Assembly (NCBI GenBank): GCA_019112875.1
Contig: DXIO01000091.1
Coordinates: 58,507 to 122,506, forward strand
Reading direction: 5' to 3'
DNA length: 64,000 nt
DNA from: Candidatus Aquabacterium excrementipullorum
GTDB lineage: Bacteria > Pseudomonadota > Gammaproteobacteria > Burkholderiales > Burkholderiaceae_C
Positions 1 through 8,242 of the stretch are shown piece after piece (within the stretch, counting starts at the first letter, position 1; each line of letters begins with the position of its first letter). The notes under the pieces were generated by a model that was not told the DNA's origin, did no database searches, and saw only the letters and a list, made by a program, of their open reading frames with translations. The position numbers were made by a program, and so were the translations under genes.

Positions 1-545
1 CACAGCAGCGCCAACTGGCGCTGTACCTCATGGCGCATGCCCGGGCCGAGTACATCGCGCTCCTTCGCCCAGGTGCTCAGCAGCCCATAGGGATTCTCGC
101 GCACATGCGCCAGACGCAAGGGGATGCCCGCCAGGCGGCAGAGCATGGCCATCGGCAAAGCGCTCTGCGTCAGCGTGGTGAAGATCACCGCCGCGTCGAA
201 ACGGCCCGCCCGCAGCCGCGTCAGCAAGGCCTCGTCACTGGCAGGATCGCCAGCTGGCAACGACATGCCGGGGCCTTTCACCCACGAGGCTTCGTGCACG
301 AGCACTTCGTCCACCATGGGCAGGTAGGGTGCCAGTGCCGCGCCGGAGGGCGATGCCAGCAGACTCAGCCGGGCATGCGGCAAGGCTTGCCGGACCGCCT
401 TGAGCGCCGGCGTGCACATCAGCACATCACCCAGGTTGTCCAGGCGCACCAGCAGGACGGATCGTGCCTGCCGCCAGGCTTCAGGCATCGGAGGTCTGCC
501 CGGCAAAACAGCGTCAAACCGGTGCAAAGGGGCGATGAAGGTCAT
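1..545 (-). CDS. Glycosyltransferase family 9 (heptosyltransferase-like), 3' part outside window
   Basis: This frame is missing from the ORF track because it has no stop inside the window. The reverse-strand translation begins MTFIAPLHRF and contains VLLVRLDNLGDVLMCTPAL, the N-terminal signature of ADP-heptose:LPS heptosyltransferase-like (GT9) enzymes. It continues through a Rossmann-type N-terminal domain. The family transfers sugars from nucleotide donors at the cytoplasmic face, usually during LPS core assembly. I chose the ATG at 545 because AGGTGA lies 6 nt upstream; another in-frame ATG at 551 overlaps that ribosome site. About 181 codons are visible. The donor-binding C-terminal domain is outside the window, so substrate cannot be judged. 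Confidence 0.85.
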   Translation of the reverse strand, partial: MTFIAPLHRFDAVLPGRPPMPEAWRQARSVLLVRLDNLGDVLMCTPALKAVRQALPHARLSLLASPSGAALAPYLPMVDEVLVHEASWVKGPGMSLPAGDPASDEALLTRLRAGRFDAAVIFTTLTQSALPMAMLCRLAGIPLRLAHVRENPYGLLSTWAKERDVLGPGMRHEVQRQLALL

Positions 546-646
546 TCGCATCACCTGGCAATCGGCGTTCCCATACGCGGATCCCGGCATCCCGTTTGCC
601 AACACCATGCAACGAGGCATGTGCCTCCCACCCTCAGGAGATCCTC

Positions 647-1006
647 ATGGCCACCAGCAGCATTCTCGGTGCTGAACACGCACCCGTTCTACCCTCAGGC
701 CGGGACAGCGGCTCGCTCGGTCCGAGCGACAGTTCCGACAGCGGCAGCGATGCCGGCAGCCTCGCCCCCGAGGCAGACAGTGACCGTCAGGCCACGGGCG
801 AACGCGCCTCCGTGGCAGCTGAGCCTGGCCTGGAAGGAGCCGACATTTCGCCCGACCGGATCACCTCTGGCCCTGACGCTGGCGACACAGCCCGAGACGA
901 AACGTGGACACCGGACAACAGCGCCCCACGGGCGCCAGACACCATCGAAGCGTTGGACTTCGACGACGACGCGATCGAGGACCCCGCACTCTCCAGCCGC
1001 AAGTGA
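647..1006 (+). CDS. Small acidic, Ser/Asp-rich conserved-type hypothetical protein
   Basis: The 119-aa product starts MATSSILGAEHAP and is dominated by Ser, Asp, Glu and Gly, with a C-terminal acidic patch (ALDFDDDAIEDP). It has no signal peptide, membrane segment or recognisable fold, and is probably intrinsically disordered. The start at 647 is supported by AGGAG six bases upstream, so the longer ORF beginning at 596 is not used. Small acidic proteins with a similar GxLGPSDSSDSGSD stretch seem familiar to me from Burkholderiales and Xanthomonas genomes, but that is memory and not a search. It is divergent from the GT9 gene. Function unknown. Confidence 0.7.
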   Translation: MATSSILGAEHAPVLPSGRDSGSLGPSDSSDSGSDAGSLAPEADSDRQATGERASVAAEPGLEGADISPDRITSGPDAGDTARDETWTPDNSAPRAPDTIEALDFDDDAIEDPALSSRK

Positions 1007-1021
1007 AGGCAGCCCTGCGGC

Positions 1022-3928
1022 TCAGGCCAGGCGCCCGGCCATGCGGAAGGTGTTGCGCCCGGCCGCCTTCGCCTCGTAGAGCGCTTCATCGGCACGGGCC
1101 AGCAGGCGCGCGGGACTGATGTCGCCGCCTTCGTAGAGCGAGATGCCCAGGCTGGTGGACACGCTCAGCACGCGACCGCCGGCCACCGCGAAATCACTGC
1201 CTCCGACCGTGGCGATGATCTTGCGCGCCACGAACTGCGGCTCATCGATGGAGTTGAGCCCTTCGAGGATCACGACGAACTCGTCGCCCGCCAGGCGCGC
1301 CACGGTGTCGGTCTTGCGCACGCAGCTCTGCAGCCGGTGGGCGAACTCCTTGAGCACCTCGTCACCCGCCGAGTGGCCCAGTGAATCATTGATGGTCTTG
1401 AACTTGTCGACGTCCAGGAACATCAGGGCAATGGGCCGCTTGGACCGTGCGCACCGTGCCATGGCCTCTGGCAGCTTCTCCTCGAACTGCAGGCGGTTGG
1501 GCAGGCTCGTCAGCGAGTCGAAGCGCGCCAGCTGGCGCATCTGCTGCTCGGCGAGCTTGAGCACGGTCACGTCGGTACTCATGGTGTAGATGCCCAGCAC
1601 ACTGCCATCAGGACGGAGATCCGGCAGGTAGGACGTCTGCAGGTGGCGCAGCACACCCCTTGTCACCGACTGCATCTCGAAATCGACTCGCTTGCCAGAC
1701 AGCGCCTGATCGATCTGCAGACGACGCTCTTCGTACAGCGACGGCCCCACCACATCGAGCACGCGACGGCCCACTATGGCAGCGGGGTCCACGTCCAGCC
1801 AGTCGCGGAAGGTGCCGTTGGCGAACTGGAAGCGGTGCTCGCGGTCGATGTAGGCGATGAGCACCGGCAGGTTATCGGTGATGGTGCGCAGGCGGTCCTC
1901 GCCAGCGGCCAGCGCGATCTGGTATTGCTTGAGTGCGGTGACATCGAAGGTCATCAGGTAGAAGCCGCGCACCTTTCCCTGCTGATCTCGATCCGGCACC
2001 ATGTGCGCCTGGAAATGGAAGTCGCCACCGTTGAAGGGCGACACGCCTTCCATCGAGGCATAGCGCCCTGCCAGCGCTTCGCGGATGCCGGGCTCGTGCT
2101 GGCGGTAGTTGTCCTCGCCCAGGGCCTCGCGCAGCGTGATGCCGGGGATCTGCTCGCGCCGCACGCCCAACGCCTTGAGCCCGCGGTCATTGGCGAAGGT
2201 GCAGACCTCGTCGAGGTCGAAATGGCCGATCATCGCGGGAATGTTGTTGGTCACATCGCGCAGGCGCTGCTCCTTGTCGGCCAGCAGCACCTGGGCAGCC
2301 TGCATGCGCCGCTGATCGGCCACGACGCGCTCGGCCAGCGGGTGCACGCGGGACCGCAGCAGCCAGGTGCCCAGCGCCACGAACATCACCACCACCCCGA
2401 ACACGATGTTCAGGCGTGCCTTGAGCGGCGCGTACAGTTCGCTCACATCGGTCTTGACCTCCATGCCCAGGTTGAAGGTGCCCAGCTGCGAATAGCCGGA
2501 CTGGACGCGCTCGCCGCGCAGGTCCTTGACGATGTCGCTGCCGGTTTCACCCAGCAGGGCCCGGGCGATGGGCTGTTCTACACGGCCCTGGCGAAAGATG
2601 TCGATGTGCTTGTTGGCCGCATAGAAGCGCGACGGCATGCACACGGCCTGCCCTCCGACACGGCTGCACAGCAGGAGATCGCCACTGTGGCCGTTCTGCT
2701 GCAGATCCTGCATCAGCTCGGTGAGCATGTGCAGCCGCATCTCGCTGACCAGCACGCCCACCGTGCGGCCCTGGTGGACGACCTCGGTGCGGGTGCGCAG
2801 CAGCAGGCCGTTGTCCCACAGCAGCCAGGTGAATTCGCCTTCGATGGGCAGGCGCACATCGGCCTGGCCCATGCGCTGCTCGCCCACTTCCATCAACGGA
2901 TGGCCATTGCTGAGGTAGACGGACACGGCCGTGAAATCGTAGACGCTGAAGCTCTCGACCACCTCGCGCAGTTCGGCCAGGGCCTCTGCATCGTTGGGCT
3001 GTGCGTCCAGGCGCACCAGCAGCTTGCGCAGGTCCAGGTGCCGTGCCACGTCCTGAGCCGATTCGATGTCCTGTTCCAGGCTGTGCGCGAAGGCAATGGC
3101 CTGTCCGCGGGCCGTCTCGCCCGCCTCCCGCGCCACAGACTCCTTGAAGCCATCCTGCAGGACGGCGAAGGTGGTCATCCCCGACAGCACGGCCACCAGG
3201 CTGAGCACGGCCACGGCCGTGGCGGTGATGCGGTTCTCCTGCTGTTCGAAGCGCTTGGGCGGCTCCAGGCGGATCATCGCGATCCACAGCGCCGCGCCCA
3301 CGGTGACCAGCACGACCGAGGTCACGATGGACATCTTGTTGTAGTCCATCACCCGGTACAGGGCCTCCAGGTCCAGCAGGTAGCCCGCCAGACCTGACAG
3401 GCCCAGCAGCAGGCCGCCCAGCAGCAAGGTCATGATCAGTCCGCGCACCCAGCGGCCCGCCGGCCGGTCCTGGATCAGGGCCACGGCCGCGCCGAAGCAC
3501 ATGAAGGCCACGCAGCTGTTGGGCGCCATGCGGCCTGGATTGGCCGTGTCGGGCAAGGCCTGGTGGATGCGCGGCCAGTCGATGCCCAGGCTGAAGCCGA
3601 AGACGATCTGGGCCAGCACGGCCGCCGGCAGCACCAGCACCAGCAGGGCCGCCAGACGCGTGATCAGGCGGGCGCGCCGGTGCGCATCCCAGACCAGCCG
3701 GGCACTGGCCAGCGACAGCAGCCCCACGTTGAACACCGGGGGCGACGAACTGGGCAGCACCTGGAGCCAGGCCTGGTGCTGCAACAGCACGAATCCCATG
3801 ACCAGCAAGCCCACCGCCGCACACAACAGCGCGGCGAGCTGACGGCCCGAGACATGGAGGCGTTTCATCGGCGAGCAGGGCGGCGTGCGCAAAGGTCGCA
3901 AAAGCGAAGAAAGTGGCCGCCCATGCAT
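1022..3928 (-). CDS. Membrane-bound diguanylate cyclase with extracytoplasmic sensor region, two PAS domains and GGDEF
   Basis: Predicted to make cyclic di-GMP from GTP at the inner membrane. The N-terminal ~240 residues carry about five hydrophobic segments. A probable periplasmic sensing region (~255-500) follows, closed by another transmembrane helix near 510. Two PAS domains start near 560 and 684 (NNIPAMIGHFD, DNLPVLIAYID), and a GGDEF domain runs from ~803 to the end. The active-site loop is AGDEF (880-884), a tolerated variant, preceded five residues earlier by an RKTD inhibitory site, so product feedback is expected. The start is uncertain: ATG 3928 has weak GGA spacing, and an in-frame ATG at 3868 (MKRLHVSG) is an equally good choice. 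Confidence 0.88.
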   Translation of the reverse strand: MHGRPLSSLLRPLRTPPCSPMKRLHVSGRQLAALLCAAVGLLVMGFVLLQHQAWLQVLPSSSPPVFNVGLLSLASARLVWDAHRRARLITRLAALLVLVLPAAVLAQIVFGFSLGIDWPRIHQALPDTANPGRMAPNSCVAFMCFGAAVALIQDRPAGRWVRGLIMTLLLGGLLLGLSGLAGYLLDLEALYRVMDYNKMSIVTSVVLVTVGAALWIAMIRLEPPKRFEQQENRITATAVAVLSLVAVLSGMTTFAVLQDGFKESVAREAGETARGQAIAFAHSLEQDIESAQDVARHLDLRKLLVRLDAQPNDAEALAELREVVESFSVYDFTAVSVYLSNGHPLMEVGEQRMGQADVRLPIEGEFTWLLWDNGLLLRTRTEVVHQGRTVGVLVSEMRLHMLTELMQDLQQNGHSGDLLLCSRVGGQAVCMPSRFYAANKHIDIFRQGRVEQPIARALLGETGSDIVKDLRGERVQSGYSQLGTFNLGMEVKTDVSELYAPLKARLNIVFGVVVMFVALGTWLLRSRVHPLAERVVADQRRMQAAQVLLADKEQRLRDVTNNIPAMIGHFDLDEVCTFANDRGLKALGVRREQIPGITLREALGEDNYRQHEPGIREALAGRYASMEGVSPFNGGDFHFQAHMVPDRDQQGKVRGFYLMTFDVTALKQYQIALAAGEDRLRTITDNLPVLIAYIDREHRFQFANGTFRDWLDVDPAAIVGRRVLDVVGPSLYEERRLQIDQALSGKRVDFEMQSVTRGVLRHLQTSYLPDLRPDGSVLGIYTMSTDVTVLKLAEQQMRQLARFDSLTSLPNRLQFEEKLPEAMARCARSKRPIALMFLDVDKFKTINDSLGHSAGDEVLKEFAHRLQSCVRKTDTVARLAGDEFVVILEGLNSIDEPQFVARKIIATVGGSDFAVAGGRVLSVSTSLGISLYEGGDISPARLLARADEALYEAKAAGRNTFRMAGRLA

Positions 3929-4065
3929 TCCACAACCATCGGTCCGGGTACCGGGGGCGGCAAGCCTCAGCGTACCCGTTGCACCTCATTCCAACACAAG
4001 GGTCGGGCCATCAAAAGCATGAAAACCGGGCAGAACCAACGCCTGCCCGGCTGACAAGGCCACGA

Positions 4066-5274
4066 TCATGCAGGCACGATGCCGTCCTGCTTGAACATGG
4101 CCTTGATGCCCCGCACCGCCTGTCGGATACGGGACTCGTTCTCGATCAGGGCAAATCGGACATGGTCGTCGCCGTGGTCACCGAAGCCGATGCCGGGCGA
4201 GACGCAGACCTTGGCCCGCGCCATCAGCTGCCTGGCGAACTCCAGCGACCCGAGGTGCTGGTAGCGCTGGGGAATGCGGGCCCAGATGTACATCGACGCC
4301 TTGGGGCAATCGACCGCCCAGCCTGCCTCGGTCAGCCCCTTGAAGAGCACATCGCGCCGCTTCTGGTACTGCGCGGCGATGTCCTTCACGCACTGCTGAT
4401 CGCCTTCCAGCGCGGCGATGGCGGCCACCTGCAGCGGCGTGAAGGTGCCGTAGTCGTGGTAGCTCTTGATGCGGGCCAGCGCGGCCACCAGCTCGGGGTT
4501 GCCCACCATGAAGCCCACGCGCCAGCCGGCCATGTTGTAGCTCTTGCTGAGCGTGAAGAACTCGACCGCGATGTCCTTGGCACCGGGCACCTGCATGATC
4601 GACGGAGCCTTCCAGCCATCGAACACGATGTCGGCGTAGGCCAGGTCATGCACGACGAAGATGTCGTGCTTGCGCGCCAGGGCGATCACGCGCTCGAAGA
4701 AGTCCAGTTCCACGCACTGCGCCGTGGGGTTGGACGGAAAACCCAGCACCATCATCTTGGGCTTGGGGTAGCTGCCGCGGATGGCCTTTTCCAGCTCGGC
4801 AAAGAAGTCCACGCCGGGCACCAGCGGCACGGAACGGATGTCGGCGCCCGCGATCACGGCGCCATAGATGTGGATGGGGTAGCTCGGGTCGGGCACCAGC
4901 ACCGTGTCGCCCCGGTCCAGCGTGGCCAGCATCAGGTGGGCCAGCCCCTCCTTGGAGCCGATGGTGACGATGGCTTCCTTGTCGGCGTCGATGTCGACGT
5001 CGTAGCGGTCCTTGTACCAGTGCGAGATGGCGCGCCGCAGCCGCGGGATGCCCTTGGAGGCCGAGTAGCCGTGGGTGTCGGGCCGCTGGGCCACTTCGGT
5101 GAGCTTGGCGACGATGTGCGGCGGCGTGGCCCCATCGGGGTTGCCCATGCTCATGTCGATGATGTCTTCACCGCGTCGGCGGGCGGCCAGCTTGAGTTCG
5201 GCCGTGATGTTGAAGACGTACGGGGGCAGGCGATCGATGCGCGCGAAGCGGCGCTTGCCTGGGGAAGCAGACAT
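4066..5274 (-). CDS. alaC: Class I/II aminotransferase, AlaC-type (glutamate-pyruvate transaminase)
   Basis: A PLP-dependent fold-type I aminotransferase of 402 aa. The PLP lysine sits in [17 protein letters not shown], and GFPSNPTAQ and [14 protein letters not shown] mark the cofactor pocket. Overall resemblance is to E. coli AlaC (YfdZ), which makes alanine from pyruvate and glutamate, although paralogues acting on other amino or keto acids are common. The track ORF begins at a TTG (5289). I prefer ATG 5274 (MSASPGKRR), which follows GGAAACCAC. The gene lies 87 bp downstream of a class I glutamine amidotransferase on the same strand; a functional link is not evident. Confidence 0.87.
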   Translation of the reverse strand: MSASPGKRRFARIDRLPPYVFNITAELKLAARRRGEDIIDMSMGNPDGATPPHIVAKLTEVAQRPDTHGYSASKGIPRLRRAISHWYKDRYDVDIDADKEAIVTIGSKEGLAHLMLATLDRGDTVLVPDPSYPIHIYGAVIAGADIRSVPLVPGVDFFAELEKAIRGSYPKPKMMVLGFPSNPTAQCVELDFFERVIALARKHDIFVVHDLAYADIVFDGWKAPSIMQVPGAKDIAVEFFTLSKSYNMAGWRVGFMVGNPELVAALARIKSYHDYGTFTPLQVAAIAALEGDQQCVKDIAAQYQKRRDVLFKGLTEAGWAVDCPKASMYIWARIPQRYQHLGSLEFARQLMARAKVCVSPGIGFGDHGDDHVRFALIENESRIRQAVRGIKAMFKQDGIVPA

Positions 5275-5361
5275 GTGGTTTCCAATCAACGTGAGCGCCC
5301 GGAACCGTCCGAGCGACGCTGGCGGCGGATGGTGCCGCCGAGAAACATCATAGCGGCAAGA

Positions 5362-6102
5362 TCACCCCCAGCGCACGCTGCCCAGCCAGTCGCTCAGCAC
5401 GCGCGCGCCGGCCTCTTCCAGCGCACGGCCCAGTTGCACGTTGTCGGCCCGCAAGGCGGGGATGTCGATGTCGGCCTTGGACAATTCGCAAGCATGGCCG
5501 ATCAGCCAGCGTTCGAAGCGCGCGGCCTCGGACTCCGGATGGAACTGCAGCGCCAGCACATTGGCGCCAACCGAGAACGCCTGGTGGGGGTACAACGGGC
5601 TGGAGGCCAGACGCAGCGCGCCATCAGGCAGTTCGAAAGTGTCGCCATGCCAGTGCAGCACGGGCGTGCCGGCCAGGTGCTTGAGCGGCGATCGCGTGCC
5701 CTCGGGGCTCAACGACAGCTCACCGAAGCCGATCTCCTTGTGCTCACCGGGATAGACGCGCGCGCCCATCGCCTTGGCGATCAGCTGCGCACCCAGGCAG
5801 ATGCCCAGCGTGGGCCGGCCGGCACGCAAACGGTGACCGATGGCCGCCACCTCGTCTACCAGAAAGGGATAAGCCTCTTCTTCATAGACACCGATGGGGC
5901 CGCCCAGCACCACCAGCAGGTCGGCGCTGGCCACGCTGCTGCCCAGTTCATCGACGCCGGCCTGGCGGTACTGCACGCTGAAGCCCTGGTCGTCGAGCAC
6001 CTCGGCGAAGGAGCCCAGGTCCTCGAAGGAGAGGTGCTGCACCACGGTCACCGTCTTGCCCTCGTGCGGGCGGCTGCTGTTCACACTGCTGACTTGGTTC
6101 AT
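5362..6102 (-). CDS. Stand-alone class I glutamine amidotransferase (GMP synthase GATase-like)
   Basis: A 246-aa single-domain class I glutaminase-fold protein. The nucleophile elbow reads GICLGAQ (Cys), and the His-Glu pair is in LALQFHPESE, so the Cys-His-Glu triad is intact. An oxyanion-strand motif, VVLGGPIGVYEE, precedes the elbow. There is no synthetase domain, so the partner or acceptor is unknown; relatives are annotated as GMP synthase-like amidotransferases or gamma-glutamyl hydrolases such as PuuD. It is 45 bp downstream of the pseudo-receiver gene and upstream of alaC, in the same direction. No strong ribosome site is visible before ATG 6102, so the start is only moderately certain. 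Confidence 0.85.
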   Translation of the reverse strand: MNQVSSVNSSRPHEGKTVTVVQHLSFEDLGSFAEVLDDQGFSVQYRQAGVDELGSSVASADLLVVLGGPIGVYEEEAYPFLVDEVAAIGHRLRAGRPTLGICLGAQLIAKAMGARVYPGEHKEIGFGELSLSPEGTRSPLKHLAGTPVLHWHGDTFELPDGALRLASSPLYPHQAFSVGANVLALQFHPESEAARFERWLIGHACELSKADIDIPALRADNVQLGRALEEAGARVLSDWLGSVRWG

Positions 6103-6147
6103 GTCGACATCATCGTCAATAAAGGGCCCATGGCCAGCCCCTAGAAC

Positions 6148-6552
6148 TCAACCGGCCACGGCCTGGCGCTCGCGCTGGGCCAGTGCGGTGATGGTCTCCA
6201 CCACGTCCTTGACCTTGAAGGGCTTGAGCAGCACACGCCGAACCTGCAGTTGCTTGAAGGCCACGACGGCGCGCTCGTCGCAGAAATCGGCGGTGACCAC
6301 CACGGGCGCATCGCCCCGGCTGCGCGTGGCGCCGCCGCGCAGGGTGTTGATGAGCTTGAGGCCGCCGCCGTCTTCGCCCACCGAGATCACGAAGGCATCG
6401 AAGGGGCGGGCCATCAGCATCTGGGCCGCGGCCTCGTGGCTGGGCGCGGCATGGATGTCACCGAGATCCAGGCCGCGCGCCACCGAGGTGACGGTGCTGC
6501 GCAGCACGAAGTAAGGCTCCACCAGCAGCAGGCTGAAACGGTCAGACGGCAT
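6148..6552 (-). CDS. Response-regulator receiver-like protein lacking the phospho-acceptor Asp
   Basis: A 134-aa single-domain protein with the alternating beta/alpha pattern of a CheY receiver. Strand 1 reads LLLVEPYFVLRS, where the usual acidic pair is reduced to one Glu. The strand-3 region DAFVISVGEDGGG has Ser where the phosphorylated Asp is expected. The Thr (VVVTADF) and Lys (VLLKPFKV) positions remain. It therefore looks like a pseudo-receiver that signals without canonical phosphorylation. Its ATG at 6552 overlaps the end of the upstream GAF gene (stop at 6542) by 11 nt, which implies translational coupling and joint function. Alternative: a divergent but still phosphorylatable receiver. 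Confidence 0.72.
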   Translation of the reverse strand: MPSDRFSLLLVEPYFVLRSTVTSVARGLDLGDIHAAPSHEAAAQMLMARPFDAFVISVGEDGGGLKLINTLRGGATRSRGDAPVVVTADFCDERAVVAFKQLQVRRVLLKPFKVKDVVETITALAQRERQAVAG

Positions 6553-7090
6553 GCAGGCTTCCTTCCCCTCTCACGTCACCGCCCTGCACGGCATCGTCGG
6601 GCGGGGCCTGGCCCAGCAGTTCGGCCACGACCAGTTCACGCAGCGAGCCCAGGATGGCCAAGTCGATCGCATCCACCTGGCGAGGCTTGGTGTCGATCAC
6701 GCACAGCGTGCCGGCCACGAAGCCGTTGGGCAGCATCAAGGGCGCGCCGGCGTAGAAGCGGATGTGGGGCTCACCGGTGACGAGCGGGTTGTCGTGGAAG
6801 CGCTCGTCTTTCAAGGCATCCTCGATCAACAGCACGTCGGACTGCTGCAGCGCATGGCCGCAGAAGGACACGTCGCGTGGTGTCTCGCACACGTCGACAC
6901 CCACGCGGGCCTTGAACCACTGGCGGTTCTCGTCGACCAGGCTGATCACGCAGATGGGCACGTCGAACTCGGCGGCCGCGAAGGCGGCCACGCGGTCAAA
7001 GCGTTCTTCAGGGGGCGTGTCCAGGATCAGCAGTTCGCGCAAGGCCTGCAGGCGCTGGAGGTCGTCGCTGGGAATGGGCGCGGGCTTCAT
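6542..7090 (-). CDS. GAF domain sensory protein
   Basis: A 182-aa soluble protein made almost wholly of one GAF domain. It begins with an LQALRELLILDTPPEERFD segment typical of cytoplasmic GAF proteins, then VPICVISLVDENRQWFKA, RDVSFCGHAL and FYAGAPLMLPNGFVAGTLCVID. GAF domains of this subclass usually sit N-terminal to GGDEF or histidine kinase modules; here the domain stands alone. Two Cys residues (DVCETPRDVSFCGH) could be redox- or metal-responsive, but that is speculation. The gene overlaps the pseudo-receiver gene by 11 nt, so the two products are probably made together and may interact. Confidence 0.82.
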   Translation of the reverse strand: MKPAPIPSDDLQRLQALRELLILDTPPEERFDRVAAFAAAEFDVPICVISLVDENRQWFKARVGVDVCETPRDVSFCGHALQQSDVLLIEDALKDERFHDNPLVTGEPHIRFYAGAPLMLPNGFVAGTLCVIDTKPRQVDAIDLAILGSLRELVVAELLGQAPPDDAVQGGDVRGEGSLHAV

Positions 7091-7221
7091 GGGCTGTCGG
7101 TCTCACCAGGCGATTCAACAAGACGGCATGAACGGCCCCAAGCATCCGGGGGCGACGCGGTTTTGTCAATGCGCCAGGCGGTCAGCGCATGCGGGCTTTG
7201 CTTGGCCCCCATCAACACCCC

Positions 7222-8130
7222 TTACACCCGGCGCAAGCCCGGCGTCTTCTCGAAAAACTCGGCCATCCACTCCACAAAGGCCTGCACCTTGATCGACAGG
7301 TGCCGGTTCGACGGGAACAGCACGTGCACCGGCAGCGGGTCGGTCGTCCAGTCGGGCAGCACCGCCACCAGTTCACCGGCGCGGCAGGCGCACTCGAAGG
7401 TGAAGCTGGGCAACTGGCCGATGCCCAGGCCCGCGAGCACGGCGTCCTCATACACATTGGAATCGTTGACGGACAGGCCCCCGTCGGGCTGCAGCTCGAT
7501 GCGCTGTCCATCCTTGGCGAAGTCCCAGGTGGCGGCGTTGCGGCCCGGCATGAAGTAGTTCACCCAACGGTGGCCACGCAACTCGTCAGGATGGGCCGGC
7601 ACGCCGTGCACCTCCACGTAGGACTTGGCCGCGCAGGTCTTGAACTGCATCGAGCCGATGCGCCGCGCCACCAGCGTCGGATCGCTGACCTCGCCCACAC
7701 GGATCACGCAGTCCACGCCTTCGCTGACCATGTTGACCACCCGGTCGCTGCAGCCCATCTCCAGGCTGATGTCCGGGTAGCGCGTGAGGAAGTCGTTCAT
7801 GCCGGTGAACATCAGGAAGCTGGCCATGCTGGTGGGCACGTCCACGCGCAGGCGGCCGCTGGGCAGGCCCTGGCGGGGCGACACGGACTCGTCCGCCTCA
7901 CGCAAGTCATCGAGGATGCGGCGGCAGCGCTCGTAATAAGCCGCGCCATCGGCCGTGACCGTGACCTTGCGCGTGGTGCGGTGCAGCAATCGGACACCGA
8001 GTTGCGTTTCCAACTCCTGCACCAGGGTCGAGATGGTGGCCTTGGGGGCGTTCAAAAGCTCCGCCGCACGGGTAAACCCGCCCGTGTCGACCACCCCCAC
8101 GAAGGCTTCAATCGCTTTGATTTTGTCCAT
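7222..8130 (-). CDS. LysR-family regulator of the adjacent efflux operon (BpeT/CeoR-like)
   Basis: A 302-aa LysR-type transcription regulator with an N-terminal winged helix-turn-helix (AFVGVVDTGGFTRAAELLNA...STLVQELE, residues ~10-60) and a C-terminal periplasmic-binding-like effector domain. It is divergently transcribed from llpE and the RND pump. That arrangement matches ceoR-llpE-ceoAB-opcM of Burkholderia cenocepacia and bpeT-llpE-bpeEF-oprC of B. pseudomallei, where the LysR protein activates the pump. A T-N11-A dyad directly upstream of its start codon suggests autoregulation. The effector is not deducible here; salicylate-type inducers are reported for the Burkholderia loci. Confidence 0.88.
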   Translation of the reverse strand: MDKIKAIEAFVGVVDTGGFTRAAELLNAPKATISTLVQELETQLGVRLLHRTTRKVTVTADGAAYYERCRRILDDLREADESVSPRQGLPSGRLRVDVPTSMASFLMFTGMNDFLTRYPDISLEMGCSDRVVNMVSEGVDCVIRVGEVSDPTLVARRIGSMQFKTCAAKSYVEVHGVPAHPDELRGHRWVNYFMPGRNAATWDFAKDGQRIELQPDGGLSVNDSNVYEDAVLAGLGIGQLPSFTFECACRAGELVAVLPDWTTDPLPVHVLFPSNRHLSIKVQAFVEWMAEFFEKTPGLRRV

Positions 8131-8242
8131 TGTTCAGATTTCCGAACAGTCAATTCCGTTGTAGGTAGTTTATTGACATTGCAGCAATCAATACAGTCAC
8201 TTACCTCGAATACCCCCAGGCGCGCCGTTTGGCGCCTCCATC
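8131..8242. promoter_or_regulatory. Divergent LysR/llpE control region with LysR-type dyad and -35-like element
   Basis: The 112-bp space between the two divergent start codons contains TGTTC-N8-GAACA at 8131-8148. This dyad fits the T-N11-A LysR consensus and lies immediately next to the regulator's start codon. On the + strand a perfect TTGACA is at 8173-8178, but no good -10 lies 16-18 bp downstream, as is usual for activator-dependent promoters. Assignment as operator and promoter is inference. Confidence 0.55.

Noticed and set aside
1643-3397. 584-aa plus-strand ORF antisense to the diguanylate cyclase
   Set aside because: Biased shadow composition; the opposite frame encodes recognisable PAS and GGDEF domains.
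3913-6144. 743-aa plus-strand ORF
   Set aside because: Spans and mirrors alaC and the amidotransferase gene; no domain, His/Gln-rich.
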